From the NCBI GenBank assembly GCA_000708835.1, contig DF237575.1, positions 1 to 49,824 of the forward strand: a stretch of 49,824 bases of DNA. The letters are read 5' to 3'. Shown here in pieces: positions 1 to 12,100 of the stretch. The position numbers and the translations under genes were made by a program. Under the pieces are notes generated by a model. That model was given only the letters and a program-made list of their open reading frames with translations, had not been told where the DNA came from and did no database searches. The DNA is from Klebsormidium nitens (lineage: Eukaryota > Streptophyta > Klebsormidiophyceae > Klebsormidiales > Klebsormidiaceae). Every line of letters starts with the position of its first letter. Positions within the stretch are counted from its first letter, which is position 1.

Positions 1-643
1 ACTCACAAAAGTGAGATAAGATTTTGCTATTTCACGTAGCTTATTACATAGGCATCATGCTTTTTCGCTTCGACTGCATATGTTGAGCGCACCCGACACG
101 GCACAGCCTCGACTCATCACGGCACGACACGTGCAAGCGTTCAAACTTCAAAGCTATCAACCTCAAGAGACACACTTTGCATACCAGTATTTGGCAGCTG
201 CAAGCTGTGCAACAGAACCACTGCTGCTGCCTGCATCACAGTGCTCTTCAATGGCTGCAGTGTGTTCATATATATCTTCATATTTGATTCGCAGAGCATG
301 CAGGGGAGTGCTCAATATAACCATGGTGTCAAGCATTCGACTGAATTCTTCGGGATAGAGAAGACAACCAGTATTGAACACTGCCAGACATAGCTGCTTC
401 CGGATCCGGTATAGCCGGGCATACTTCTATTCATTTCAATTTTCAGATACTTTGCGGAGGAAACAAACTCTTGACTTGGGAGGACAGCAACTAGGTTGAA
501 CGTGTTTCGCTGCTTGCGGGTCTTATGATTATAAGTTCAACAGCTCGGCCGGCGGCGGGCGGCCGGGCGCTCGGCCCGGCCGCGGGCGGCCCGCTCCAAG
601 TCCACCCCGCTTCAGCGCTGTCGACGTTGAGTTGTCCAGGGTG

Positions 644-779
644 CCCCCCCCATCGGCTGCGATGCTGCCGAGGCAAGACCAAGTCCCCCCCCCTTGTAGC
701 TGCTTCGCAGCCACAAGGTCCTTGAGTCCCCCCCCCATCCGACTTCGTTTGCTGGCCGCTAGTCCCAGCTGCCCCCCCC
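644..779. repeat. Periodic poly-C tracts
   Basis: Four C homopolymers of 8-9 bases lie at 644-651, 685-693, 728-736 and 772-779, so their starts are 41, 43 and 44 bases apart. The sequence between them is not obviously repeated. The minus strand therefore carries four long G runs. This may be a decayed minisatellite whose unit began with a C run. Confidence 0.7.
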
Positions 780-923
780 ATAACAGTTACTACGGGGGGT
801 ACCGCTTCAAAATGACCCTTCCCTAAGATGTTTTCACACTTTTTTCGAGCCTGAGACACTAACAAAAGGAGTCTACTTCGTCGTACTTGCTTCATTGCAT
901 TGTCGCCACTTTCAGCTATCGGG

Positions 924-1142
924 CAGGGTTTCCCACAGCCGGCAAGAGAACCTGGACCTGGCCGGCCGAGACAGAACCCCGGCCGGTGCTGAAGGCACCC
1001 CGCCGCCTGGTTGGCCGGCAGAAAAGGCAGGCAGTTTGTGCGCTCAGCCGGCCGGTAGAGCCAATTGCCGACCACTCAGCCGACAGAACCGGGGGGGTGC
1101 CGGCAGCTAGCCGGCCGGGACAAAAGTGCGTGGGAAACCCTG
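924..1142. mobile_element. hAT-type MITE (219 bp) with TIRs and 8-bp TSD
   Basis: Perfect 13-bp terminal inverted repeats CAGGGTTTCCCAC lie at 924-936 and, inverted, at 1130-1142. They are flanked by an exact 8-bp direct repeat CTATCGGG at 916-923 and 1143-1150. CAGGG...CCCTG ends plus an 8-bp target duplication are the hallmark of the hAT superfamily. The 193-bp interior has no transposase coding capacity. It holds seven clusters of GCCGG/CCGGC, which could act as subterminal transposase-binding repeats. It is a non-autonomous element, and the perfect TIRs and TSD suggest a fairly recent insertion. Confidence 0.85.
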
Positions 1143-1819
1143 CTATCGGGGCGCTCGCGCATACCTATCCGAAACCTTCGCGCAGATTTTGGCACTCTTT
1201 CGGCACAATGATTGGCACATGTTCCCTTCCGTTGCTCCGTTTCCGTTTTTCGGAATCCGTGGTGCGGAACATGGAGAAACATTCACGTACACTACTGACG
1301 TATACACTACGATCATTATGTGACTTATGGACTTTGGGCCGCTCGAATCGAAAATCTGAACGCTGCATGCCTTCTGTTGTCTTTGATGCCTGAGTCCTGA
1401 GATGTCAAGGAATCGCCCTTGTGCCCGATTTCCCCCTTTGGTGTGAGCCATCGAGCATGATCAAAAGATCAAATATGGCCAGCTGAGATCTATGTTTATG
1501 CAACCAATCAGAGGCTCAATCTGCTTGAGACCGAAGGAGCTTTGACTTATCCACACTGTCTGATCAGTGTCTGTGTATAGCTAGCCGTCGTCATCTCTAC
1601 CGTCGGCGCGACCTGCTTAAAACCTTGACCATTACAAAGGATTCAATACAATGCGTTGCTCTTTCACTAGTATCCGTGACCACGCACTAACGTCGACTCG
1701 AATGCGTAAATGGCTGAGGATCAAGGAAGTCCTATGTAATGCCGGCGACTTTTTAGCAGACGAAGAGAGACGAAGTGTTCTTCCGATCTGAATATTGTAC
1801 AAGATAAATAGCTTGCAAG

Positions 1820-4800
1820 TTAGTAAGAAACCTTAGCAGAGGGCGAGGACGGAGCGTCCGAATCGCTCTCACTGCTTTCTTCGTCCTTGATGGGGGACCC
1901 GGTTCTCGACTCTGATATCAAGATCATTTTGCTGCTATCCATTTCCACCCCTGGTAATTCTCCTCTTTTTGCATCACCAGTTTGTGAACGCGTTTCCGTC
2001 AAAGATTCCGCTGCCTTGTCGGATCTCGATTCCGTTGCGGATTCCGCTGCCAAGCCGATCTCCACCAGGTCCGGCGCCGACTTGACGGAAAGCAGGCCGC
2101 AGCCCTTCCGCTTTCCGCTATGAGATGACCGCTTGGAGCGCCGCAAAACGGACCCCTTTCCGGCGGAACGAATCACCGGACCGTCAGACAACACCGGACA
2201 GCCGCTGCCGTCCGGTTCACTGTCCGGTGACACCCGGCCTTTTCTCAAACTAGAGGCGGACGTTTCTTGCTTGCTGCTCTGCGCGAGCTTGGCCTGACTT
2301 ACAACCCACCTGAAAGTAACGACGGAGATAAACGTCTTGAGAAGTGGATTGAAAGAACATGGATCAAAAAGCGCGTCAGAACCTTCGATCAGCAGAAATT
2401 TGCGGACCTGAACAATCTTTTCTTATCCCCTGCTCCTCGGGTCTGTTGGCAAAAGAACGGAGCAAGTAACGCAATAAGCTTCTTCGAATGAACATACAAA
2501 CACATCCTTTCAAGGTTCTTGGAAGGTACGTACATTCCGTCGTGTTTGACAAACGCGATTCCGGCTACGATTCATCTCCTAGTCTTATCCACGTGTCCTT
2601 TGGGCACGAACACTTGAAAGGAAGAGAATAGGGCGTGGAAGAGGTCCTCTTTTGGCAACCCGATAAGTGAGTTCAATAATGGCGCCAATAACTAGGTTGA
2701 GGGCGGCTCACTTGTCCCACAGTTTTGACGCGCAGGAGGCGTGCAAATCCAACGCGGTGCAGCACTGGACGGACGACAGATGGACACGCGTCAGAGAGCT
2801 GGCCAAGACTCCTCGGAAGCCTAGCCAGGGGCGTGCGGTTTCATCGGGCCTCACTCGTATGCGGTGCGCCTAACTACAGAATGGGCACCAGTAATCCACA
2901 TTTCGCGACTATGATAAGTCGGCTCTGAAAACCTAAACTCAAGTTTTGGACGTCAAAACGATTTGCTTTTACCTCTAGACCTTTCAAGCGGTGGATCTTA
3001 GCCAAGCGACTAAATGCTCACAGACCAGGCGCGTCGAGTTACCGGACTCGAACCGCTTCCGTTCCGTCGAATCATCAGCGGATTATCGCATTGCGCTGTT
3101 CTGAGCTGGCGAAGCGTCTCTTTTCAACGGAGCAAATGCCACGTGTGAGCTCACCTCTTCCCACGGTCGACTTGACACCTTGAGAAGGAGGTACCGCCAG
3201 CATATCTGATTCTGCGAGTGCGCGTCATGCTCTACCTGCGCAGATGACGTCATGCTCTTGTCATGGGCGGCGGGAACTTGAGATGAAGTCAACTTTTAGC
3301 AAAACGTGCTTGCACCTTCGCGAAGGGGGACAAAAAGGAGAATGAAGAAACGCCAGGAGAGAACTTTACAGGCACGCGTTTGTGTTCACGTCTGTGCGAC
3401 ATTCTGCAAGGCTGTGCTTCTCCTTTTATGAGGTGTGCGCTGAGTGCGTTTAGACGGGAGCGAGGCGCGCGCGTCTTCAGATGTCTGTCTGACAGTACAA
3501 CGTGTAAACCGACCGGGTAAATCGGAGGGGAGGCTCACCGGCAAGCCGACCCGTATCTTGAGCACGGTGTGCCACCACCGCTCGTACGACTGCTTGAAGT
3601 CTGTGACAATGGCGGCCAAACTGCACGGGATTTTGTGTTGCTTCACATGTCTCGAATCACTGGAACGGTTCCAAAGGAAAGTGGTGTCCTAAGCGGTGGC
3701 GTGTAGAGCACAAGGACGAGGCCAAAAAGCAGAAGTGGGAGGAATGACGACGTCAGAGCAGATTTCGAAGAGCCATTTCTATTTGCTCGTAGGAGAAAGA
3801 CGAGAAAAATGGTGAGAGCTCCCGAACGCAAGCTCGAACAGCAAAGCGGATTTCGAGTGAGGCGTTTGTCATGAGTAGGCGGAAAAAGGAAAGGAGACGG
3901 GTTCTCAGATGAGGATTGGATGTCCAAAACGATGGCATCAAACAAGCTGAACCGCCAGCATACCATGTTTGTAATCAGAACATTTTTTATTATTTTCGAG
4001 CGACGACACAAAAAGTTATCCCCGGCGAGGGCCACCGAGGGAGCCACCTACAGGCTGCAACGGGATCCCCGTCAGAAAAAAGGTAGCGTCAGATCCGGAT
4101 TGTCAAAGCTGACGTGAGCAGCCACGAAATTGGACTCTGATGCTGACGTCAGCAGCTGAGAGACTTCGATGCTTATTTTCCTGACGTAACCGCCACAAAC
4201 GCCCACCTGTTAAAGACGAGGTCCTTGAACATGAGCTCCTTCCGCCGGCTGATGCCCAGGGCGCCGTACCGGCCTCCGTTCCGCACTACGAGAACGATGT
4301 GGCGGAACTCCTGAACGGAGCGGCCATGAAGAACAAAGCTGTTCAGCAGAAAGGCGGAAGCGCGAAGAGACCTCTTTGACACTGACCAAGATTGGATGCG
4401 GCCGGGGAAAAACGAAGGCACGAAAGAGGTTTGCGAGTCTTATCGTTTCGGCGTTCAAGAAGCTTTATCATAGCAAAGAGCAACGAAGTGGTCAGGCTTT
4501 ATGTCTCTCAGCTGATTGGACCGAAAGGATATGAAGAGCTACAAAGCCGAGGCGAGGCTTGAGCTTCGATTGAAGTCGTGAAGATAGGACTCCACAGAAA
4601 GCGTGTGATGACCCGGTCAGGAAGAAGCTCTCACCTGGCCATCAACTGCCGTCTTGAAGCCAAGCGGAATCCGATCGATGTCCAAGCCCGACTGCAAGCA
4701 AGAAATAGACCCATTTGGCAAGGCAAAAGTATGGTGAAATCCTTGGACAGATACGCTTTCAACGATCAGTCCTTCACATCCTCAACTGGTGCAAACTCAG

Positions 4801-6156
4801 TGGAAAGGAGTTTTTCTGGCCGTCTCATCGGCACCCTTACATTTGACTCGTCAAAAGTTTCACCTGATTGGTTGGATAGTCAAGAAGGACTTTGCTGAGC
4901 GTCGACTTACCGTCAAAAGAAGTGCCAGAAAGACGGCCTCTACGCACTTGATTGGCAGAGCATCGCGTATGATCTGTGAGGAAACGGCAGCTGATCAGAC
5001 AAAAGCTACCTTTTTCTTCACCTTTTCCATCAAGCTTTGGCATGACTGGGCAGAGCAATAAGGCTAGCAGCCAACGAGCCATTTGCAGACCAGTTTGCCA
5101 ATTCTACAGATTTGATTGGAAACCCCAGAACATCTCCAAAACTCCTGGCATTCAGGGCGAGGGAGTCAGGCAATCTGGCAGCCTTCCCAGAACTCAAGCT
5201 TGTGAACTTTGACACCGGCTTCTAAGATGATGTAGAGAGCGCGTGAACTGAAGAAGAAGAACAAGGCACCAGTGCTCAGTATTGTCATCCTGAAGCGACT
5301 GACAGAAGTGTCGACTTCTGGGGCATGTCGAACGTTTAACACAGGGAAGAGCGCCCCTACCTGCCGCCCGGTGTCAACAATGCGCTTCAGAGGCCGCTTC
5401 TTGCGAACGTTGAAGTAGGTCTCTGGGGTGTAGTTGTACTCGAACGAGCTTATGAACTGCAGACAGACGGTTTCGAGTACTGAAGAAAAGACTATCAAAC
5501 GGGTTATTCAATAAAAGCATCTCGGATTACCCCAGAAGCCGAGTGCGTTGCTTCATTCGTGATGAATCTGTGGTCGCCTTCCCCTGTCGAGGTCGACTAA
5601 CCCCAATGGTCAACGGCATAACGGCATTCCCTTCCAATCTGTACCAAGTGGCTTCCACAGAAAGCGTTCTGAAGTTGATGAACACCACTAACCCAGCAGC
5701 ATTCAGCTGCCTAACAAGTCTCACACGGGTCCAGATCACGATCAGCAGGCGCTTCTGTTCTGCGGATACACCTGTTAGCAAGCTACTGGAGTCAGCAGCC
5801 CTGTTACAGCATTGCATTGCACACACTCGTTGGGACAGTCCGAACGGTGGTGCAGATCAGTTTGTTTCAGCAAACACCACCCCAAAAAACGTTCCAAATT
5901 TCAAGGGTGCCCCTTCCTTTCTTGAGCATGCTGCACAAACGGCGCGATCACCTGTAAAGGCCCTATTACACCTAATGGGCAAAAGCAGGGACTGCAAGTT
6001 TTCTTTGCATACAGCTGACCCCACCTGCTGAATTGCTCTGAGTCGCTGCCGCAGCGGCAGCTTAGCAAGTCCCTCAGGCAGTACCGGACGTGGTGGCGCC
6101 GGACCCACTCCGGACGGCTCTGATTCGGATGGCTCTGATTTGATCGAGCAGCCCAT
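1820..6156 (-). CDS. VASH: Vasohibin-type tubulin tyrosine carboxypeptidase
   Basis: Vasohibins are transglutaminase-like cysteine peptidases that remove the C-terminal Tyr of alpha-tubulin, usually with the small partner SVBP. Exons with matching phases: 6156-6025, 5456-5361, 4973-4911, 4691-4635, 4310-4207, 3620-3539 and 3235-3155. A less certain exon follows at 2764-2712, then a probable last exon from about 2278 to the stop at 1820. The first seven exons give 205 residues. Family motifs in order are FISSFEYNYTPETYF, ALPIKCVEAV, FRHIVLVV, GGRYGALGISRR and YERWWHTVLKIRVG. The triad is Cys86, His120 and Ser137; the 34- and 17-residue spacings are close to human VASH1 (Cys169, His204, Ser221). 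The start ATG gives a short N-terminus beginning MGC, with no long animal-type extension. The C-terminal exon is Ser/Glu-rich and low in complexity. The join between 3155 and the last exon is a guess; the catalytic core is firm. Confidence 0.88.
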
Positions 6157-9136
6157 TGGCGAAGAGAGTGCGAGACTCGATGATTTTGAGATGTGGCAGG
6201 GGGTGAGTCCTAGCAGGAAGTCACTGGTGTGCTACGGTAGGGACTCAAATTTGAGCATGAGTATGAGTCGCCTTGACGAGGCACCATTCATGCACCATCT
6301 GCTTTGCTCGTTGCTGCGCAAACTCGTTGGAGGACCTATATCACCTAAAGTGCAGCGCACATACGCCTCTACTCAGTAGATCAGTAGCATACAAGTCTCG
6401 AATCAGACTAACAGCGGGATCTGCCCCTTCATCACAAATGCGGAGAGATCCGATGATCGACCAGCTTTGAGAACACAGCATTGGGAAGCCGCCTTCAAGG
6501 GCCACTACAAAATTGCTTCGCGCCTTTCTATGCGCTTCAAGTTCAAAGCTCTCAGAGTCAGAGTCAGAGGTCTCCGGCTGGAGTGGACCCCAAATTGACG
6601 TGATGTCAACGATCTACGATCATCTACGGTCTCAAATCCATTCGGTCTGGCTATGGACGGACGGACGGCCGGATTGACTACATGTATGACTGCGCGCGCA
6701 ATCGCAAGGGTAAACCTGCTGTGGATTGAAGGTTGCAAAGGCAGTCTCTCGAATTTTGCTGTCAGTGTTTAGGACGTACATGCCAAAGTACGCTACCTAT
6801 TGATTGCAGGTAGGTATTGAAAAGACTCATGAACAGTACACCCAATTTGGGACCTGCATGTGAGAATCTGGAGAGGCGGCTTCCTATTGGCCAGCTTCAC
6901 CGCCGATGTTTGCATCCACGCGCAGCTTGGATTGGGGTAGGTAGAGCCTTCACCAATACCTAGTTCTTATTTCCTCTCTTCTTATTTCTCCTTAAACTTT
7001 GAAGCTTCAACCGTCAGGTACTAGGTACCTGAATTCGTTGCTATCCATAGGAGTCAGGGACCTCACTAGCAGGACCTTCGTAATCTTGAGTTTGAATAAG
7101 CGTACAGGTAGGCAACTGTTATGACCTCATTTAGCACCTCCCTCGGCTGCATCAGCCATCCGCAATCAAAGCGCAAGCTAATCAAAGTGGTCTGCTACTA
7201 GCTAATCAAAATTAACATGCTTGGGCAGGTGCCTCCTTTTCTTGTCTACCAAGGAGGCCGTCTGATTGACCTGAGCTGTCACCACCTGTTGCTGATGACG
7301 GGAGCTGCAATGTGTTTCAAGTTCGTCGCAGACCTTCGATTGATGGAAAATAGTGGTGCAGCAATAGGCAGCTGGAAAGCCCTTCTGGCTGGCTCTAGGC
7401 GTTATTGAGCTGGCTGCAAAAGAAGGGTTTTTCTTAATCCAGCTCCTTGCGCCACATTGTCAATAAGCGCACGCAAAGATGGAGTACCAGAGGTGCACCA
7501 GAGGAGGGGCGTTCAGCAACTTTGTAAGTGTGCTCACCTTCCCTCCGTTCTTCAAGTCAGCAAAGTCCAGTTTAGATACTAGAAAGCCTTGTGATTTTTG
7601 CTCTATAGCGTCACATTGCAGGGGTGTGCAGGTAGGTGCCGACACTAGCTGTTTATCAAAGGGTTTCAGAAGAATTCTTTCAACTTTAGCTTTTCTGTCC
7701 TGCGCAAATGGTTGACAAAATGTAGTGGTATAAGCAACCACGATTTGGATTAACAACCAATCAAGCAGCACCAGCTGCCAAGAGAAATGATTCTGCATCA
7801 GGGCACCTGTATCAGCGAAAAGCAGCAGCAAGAGGGGTGAGGAAAGAAAGAAACCCTTCATTGGATCATTCAAACTTACTACTTAGAAGGCATCTGTAAA
7901 GATCCTAGTGGCCCGCGTGGCAGCCTTGGTAAGACGAGAGAGACGAGAGAGAAAACACTGCCATAAAAACTCAAGGAGGCTGAGGTCTTTCTGATTTGAG
8001 AGCATGAAGGGAAGGGTTTGTCATAAGAACGACGTAAGTTAGGGGCACTGCCCCCATTACATGAGAGCCTGAGTACCCGCAGATCAATGTGTGTGCAGAA
8101 CAATTCGGATCCTTTTTTCTAGGATTTTACGTACCTCAAATAGACACTTCCTCTTTGATGCCAGGGTCAAAGCCAAGCCGAAGGGACTTTGCACTAGGGA
8201 CTTTGGAAGGAGTCTGCGCTGGTTGCGCAGTTTTCCAGATGTTTGCGGATCGAAAATCCTCTCGGAACCTTTTCCGCCAAAGCCAGCCCCGAGTCCTGCG
8301 GGGCATCCATTCTTCCTCAATCCAATCAAACCACGTCCTGGACATGTGACCATCAAAATATCAGGGTAGCTTACAGGGCAAGCCCTCATGTGAATTGAAC
8401 AGGGGGTCCTTCCTGAGTCGACCCTTTTCAATGGCTTGCCAACCAAAGTAATCCGTCTAAGGAGAGCTCTTCGCAACCAACTTCGCGGTACCAAACCCGA
8501 AGAGCACCAACTGCAAGCAGGCATCACATATTGGCTCTTTAATAGCCCCCTCTGGCATGCGTTGCAGCGGTCTGTGATGCTCATACGCTATAGTTTGGGT
8601 TGCTTATTAGCCCTGAGATTCCAGGAGAAAGATACAAGGCTCGCCAACCAAGTCCTCGAATCTAAAGCTTACGATGCGTTCATGTGCAAACCCCCAGACT
8701 AAGGCCTCCAGTGCTCAAATGCTTCTCGTAGCCTTGTTCGACCGTTAAGCGAGACGAGACTTGCCAATCCGCTCTCCTCCGGCTCAGCGCCACCTGAATT
8801 GCTCATAACATTGCTCGTCTTGCACGCTAACATCAACGATTTTATTTTTCGTGCTGCCCCGTCTCACATAAGGTGTTAGAGGGTTTTTATAAAGAAGCTC
8901 TGTAAATTATCATCACGTCAGCTTTCACCAAACGTCGCTCTCAGGTGCACTTTGCAGGGCACACCGCTTTCAGGGAACAATCAGCAACAGGTTCTACTCG
9001 CATTGGCGTCAGCAAGAGTAGATGCGTCTTGAGTTGGCGACTGCAAACGAGCGCCCTTCTCCCTTTCGAGATAGTGGCTGAGGGGCGTGCTCGTCATCCG
9101 TGACGTTTTCCTGACGTCACTCTTCCATCTTCGCAG
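6157..9136. other. Divergent intergenic gap / probable 5' exons of the pentaspan gene
   Basis: This lies between the vasohibin start (minus strand) and the first recognised exon of the pentaspan gene (plus strand). That exon opens with a splice acceptor, so at least one upstream exon with ATG and signal peptide must be here or missed. None could be assigned. GGTACC-type short palindromes (around 7018-7030) and a Trp-rich candidate exon on the minus strand (8136-8337) are the only structures seen. Confidence 0.5.
8136..8337 (-). other. Orphan Trp-rich candidate exon
   Basis: A minus-strand open stretch begins just after a CAG acceptor (8340-8338) and ends in a TGA at 8136. It would encode about 67 residues, including TWFDWIEEEW and a basic RRTRGWLWRKRF segment. 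The composition (five Trp, clustered charge) looks more protein-like than the neighbouring frames. No family was recognised and no upstream exon could be joined, so this may be chance. Confidence 0.25.
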
Positions 9137-12100
9137 TTGAGCGCCCTCCCCCGCCTCAACGCGGGGCTGAAAGGCGTTTCCAACAACCTGGCCGCGTACG
9201 ACTTTTTCAACTGTCTGCGGAACGAGACCCAGTGCCGTTTGGGGGAGCTCGAGATTGCTGACGTGACAACGCTCGCGGTCAGGGCGTTCACCGGACGGCT
9301 GGGGGGGCGTCCGGAGAAGGCCTCGGACCCCCGGAACTATGTCCAGGTGAGGATGTTGAAACTTGACAACGTGAATGGAAGTATCGTACCAGAATATATT
9401 TTGAGAAACGATGAAAGGTTGTGCTCCTAGAAGTTAGTCTGGGTAGAGCATTTGTGCTTGGAAGAGACTGCTCCGATGGTCGAAAGTGACGTGACGTCTC
9501 GCGAATGGCTAGACGCGGCTTCAACAAAGGTAATCAGCAAATTGCGCGCCGAATCACTTCTGGGCCACTCAAAAAGCTCATGGAGAACACCTGACCCGCT
9601 TTCTGGACGAGCAAGACAATCCTTGATTCATCTACGCTCCTTCCCTTTTGCCTGTGAATGCAACTAGTTTGTGCCGATTGTGAATCCGTGTACGAACAAC
9701 GATCCGGCCAACGATTCGTTAGCTGTTCCTGACGCTTTAAACACGCTACGTTTCTAAGATCTGTGCACGTGGGTGCATCATTGCGAAAGGCTGCACAGGA
9801 CAGGACCGAGAATTCTCTCTTGGGTGCCCGTAGATTTCCGAAGGAATAAAGAGTCAGCTTGAAACCCATCTGCAGAATTTTGACCGAGTCCACGCTCAAA
9901 GAAGAAGTGAAGGGGCGAAGTAACCTTGTCTGTTCATAAGGGTTCTCGTTGTCTTCCGCAGGCCCTCGCCATCTACTCCTACATCGGCCTCGCCCTCGCG
10001 CTCCTCTCCACTCTCGTTCTCTTCGCCACCCTAGTTTGGCTCTGCCTCCGCAAATCGCAGCGGAGCCTGTCGTTCTTCCGGCGGGCCGTCGCGTGGTCGC
10101 GGCCGGCTTCGCGCCGGCAGTCGTCGAAGCACGGCAGCTCTATACCTGACCTGCCCAAGTTCGACGTCGGAAGGGAGGCGCGCCGGCGGCGCTGGGCAAG
10201 CATCTTGCTCGGTTTCTACGCCCTCGCAACAGTGTGAGGTGTCCGATTTCAAGATTGTGCAAGGTTTTGGGAAAATGCCGTGCCCACGTTGTAAACTTTG
10301 CTCAAGTGTACCAGAGAAGAACGGCCCCGGTTTTGCGGATTGACTGGTACAAGTATAAGAAAGCTCTTTTCTGTCGGTCGCACGAACCCAAGTCTGTCCA
10401 CAGAATGTTTCGATATCTGAAATGTTCAGGGACGAAAGGGAAAACGCTTCGATCCTGTTCAGTCAGAGTCTAAAGGGTCGCAAGTCGCTCCTGCACCTCA
10501 CAAAGAAACTTTTCACACCTTCTTCCTCTTTGTTCTTACTTCTCTTTCAATCAAAGTGGTTTGACCCGAAAACAGCGCATCCGAGAACGTTTAGGAAGGT
10601 CATTGTGCATGTTCCTTCCCCGCAGTTGCTTCATCTTCGTCGGCGTCTTCAAGGGCGCGCTCGCGCTCGCGCCGGCCGCGCAGCGCGCGCTGGTGCGCTC
10701 GCCCACGAATCTCGCGGGCGTCGTGCGCGGGCTGAACCCTCCGCTGCAAACGTTCCTGACCGCGTCGGGCGCCAGCATCTCGGACACGTTGCGGCAGGTA
10801 ACCAAAAGTTCGTCTTTTTTGCAAGTGAATGGAATTTCGGCAGGTGATGTCCGTCTTAACAACAGAACGAAAAGAGGTTTTGGCAGGGTCTCTCCTAACG
10901 GTACTTTGAATCATACTGCTGAGGACGGTACGCTTGTCTGATCGACTCTTGACTGTGGTCAGTAGGGGCACCACTCGACACCAAGATGTTCTTGAAGTAG
11001 ATGTTCCCTGTCTAACGCGGTGACGCATTGCATTTCGACAGAGAAACGACGGGGAAAACCTTATTTCTTTCTGGGGGGGAAATTTTCCACGAAGCAAGTC
11101 ATTGTGCCGGAAAACTGAAGCAGATCAAAGATGCTTTCAACCCTTACAGGTGAACGAGAGCATCGTGTCGACGGTGGACTTGGACGCGCTGAGGCGCGAC
11201 GTGGAGTGTGCGGAGAACGGCCAGCTTCAGCTGCCGAGCAACGGAACTCTGGAACTGGTCCTGGGCGCCGTGCAATCAACGTATGATCAGATACCAGGTA
11301 CGAGGCGAATCTTTAGTCCTTCAATTTGTGGTATACGGTAGAGCTTGGGGGGCTTTTCTGCCGGAAGATTCTGAGGCTTAGTGTTCAGGATTCGTGATTC
11401 TATTACGAATCAGGATAAATCAGAAGGCAAAAGGGCGCCAAAATCGATAGAGACTCTTAGTGAAACTCTGCTCGAATCTGATATTCTGTGGTGTTTTTGG
11501 AGTGGCCAAGAATCCAAGACATGCTCATCCCTTCTATTCCGCTACAATACCCTTGGGGTGACGAAAGATACACGAGCGGAAGAAGCCGAGAACTAAGCAA
11601 GCCCGTCAAACAACAAGAACGTGTCTTTTACTGGACACGTTGCATAAATGAGGAAACACTTTGTGGGTTGTTTTCAGATTCTCTGACTGTGGGACTGCAA
11701 ATAGAGTCCGCGCAAGAGGAGACTGCGAACCTGAGTCGGGTGCTGCCACCTGTCAGCACGACGTTACAGGTACGACGCAGAAACAAACAGTGCTAAAATA
11801 GACACTGTGCACAGAATCAAAGATTCTTTGAGTCGAAGCTCTTGCTATCCGGAGCTTTGATTATTATGCCCCGCCAGGGATGGTGATACCTAGAAAGAGA
11901 AATAGCAAGCAATCTAGGTCTCATCCGCTCCTGCAAATCTGTGGCTCTTCGTAAGGTCTTTCAGGGTCGCAAAATAAGCATCGCTTTACGCACAGAGATG
12001 GCCACTCACGTTCTAACAAGTAGATCAAGCTTGCGGTCGACTGGGCCACAAAGGGTCTGATCCAATGTCATGCTGCACCCTCTGTGAAACCAGCACCTTG

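Larger units (their letters stand above)
1..1819. other. Gene-free left flank
   Basis: No open frame here has a recognisable protein family or a convincing splice structure. About 540-1130 is very GC-rich with many GGCCGG motifs, while the flanks are near 45-50% GC. The stretch contains a poly-C repeat and a MITE, listed separately. It lies downstream of the vasohibin gene on the minus strand, so it could hold that gene's 3' UTR, but no polyadenylation signal was identified. Confidence 0.6.

Noticed and set aside
491-1075. Open frames on both strands across the GC-rich block
   Set aside because: They are rich in G, P, A and R from base composition, overlap the MITE and C tracts, and show no motif.
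8084-8584. Long minus-strand frame thought to be an organelle or retroelement insert
   Set aside because: No reverse transcriptase, integrase or organellar protein motif could be recognised.
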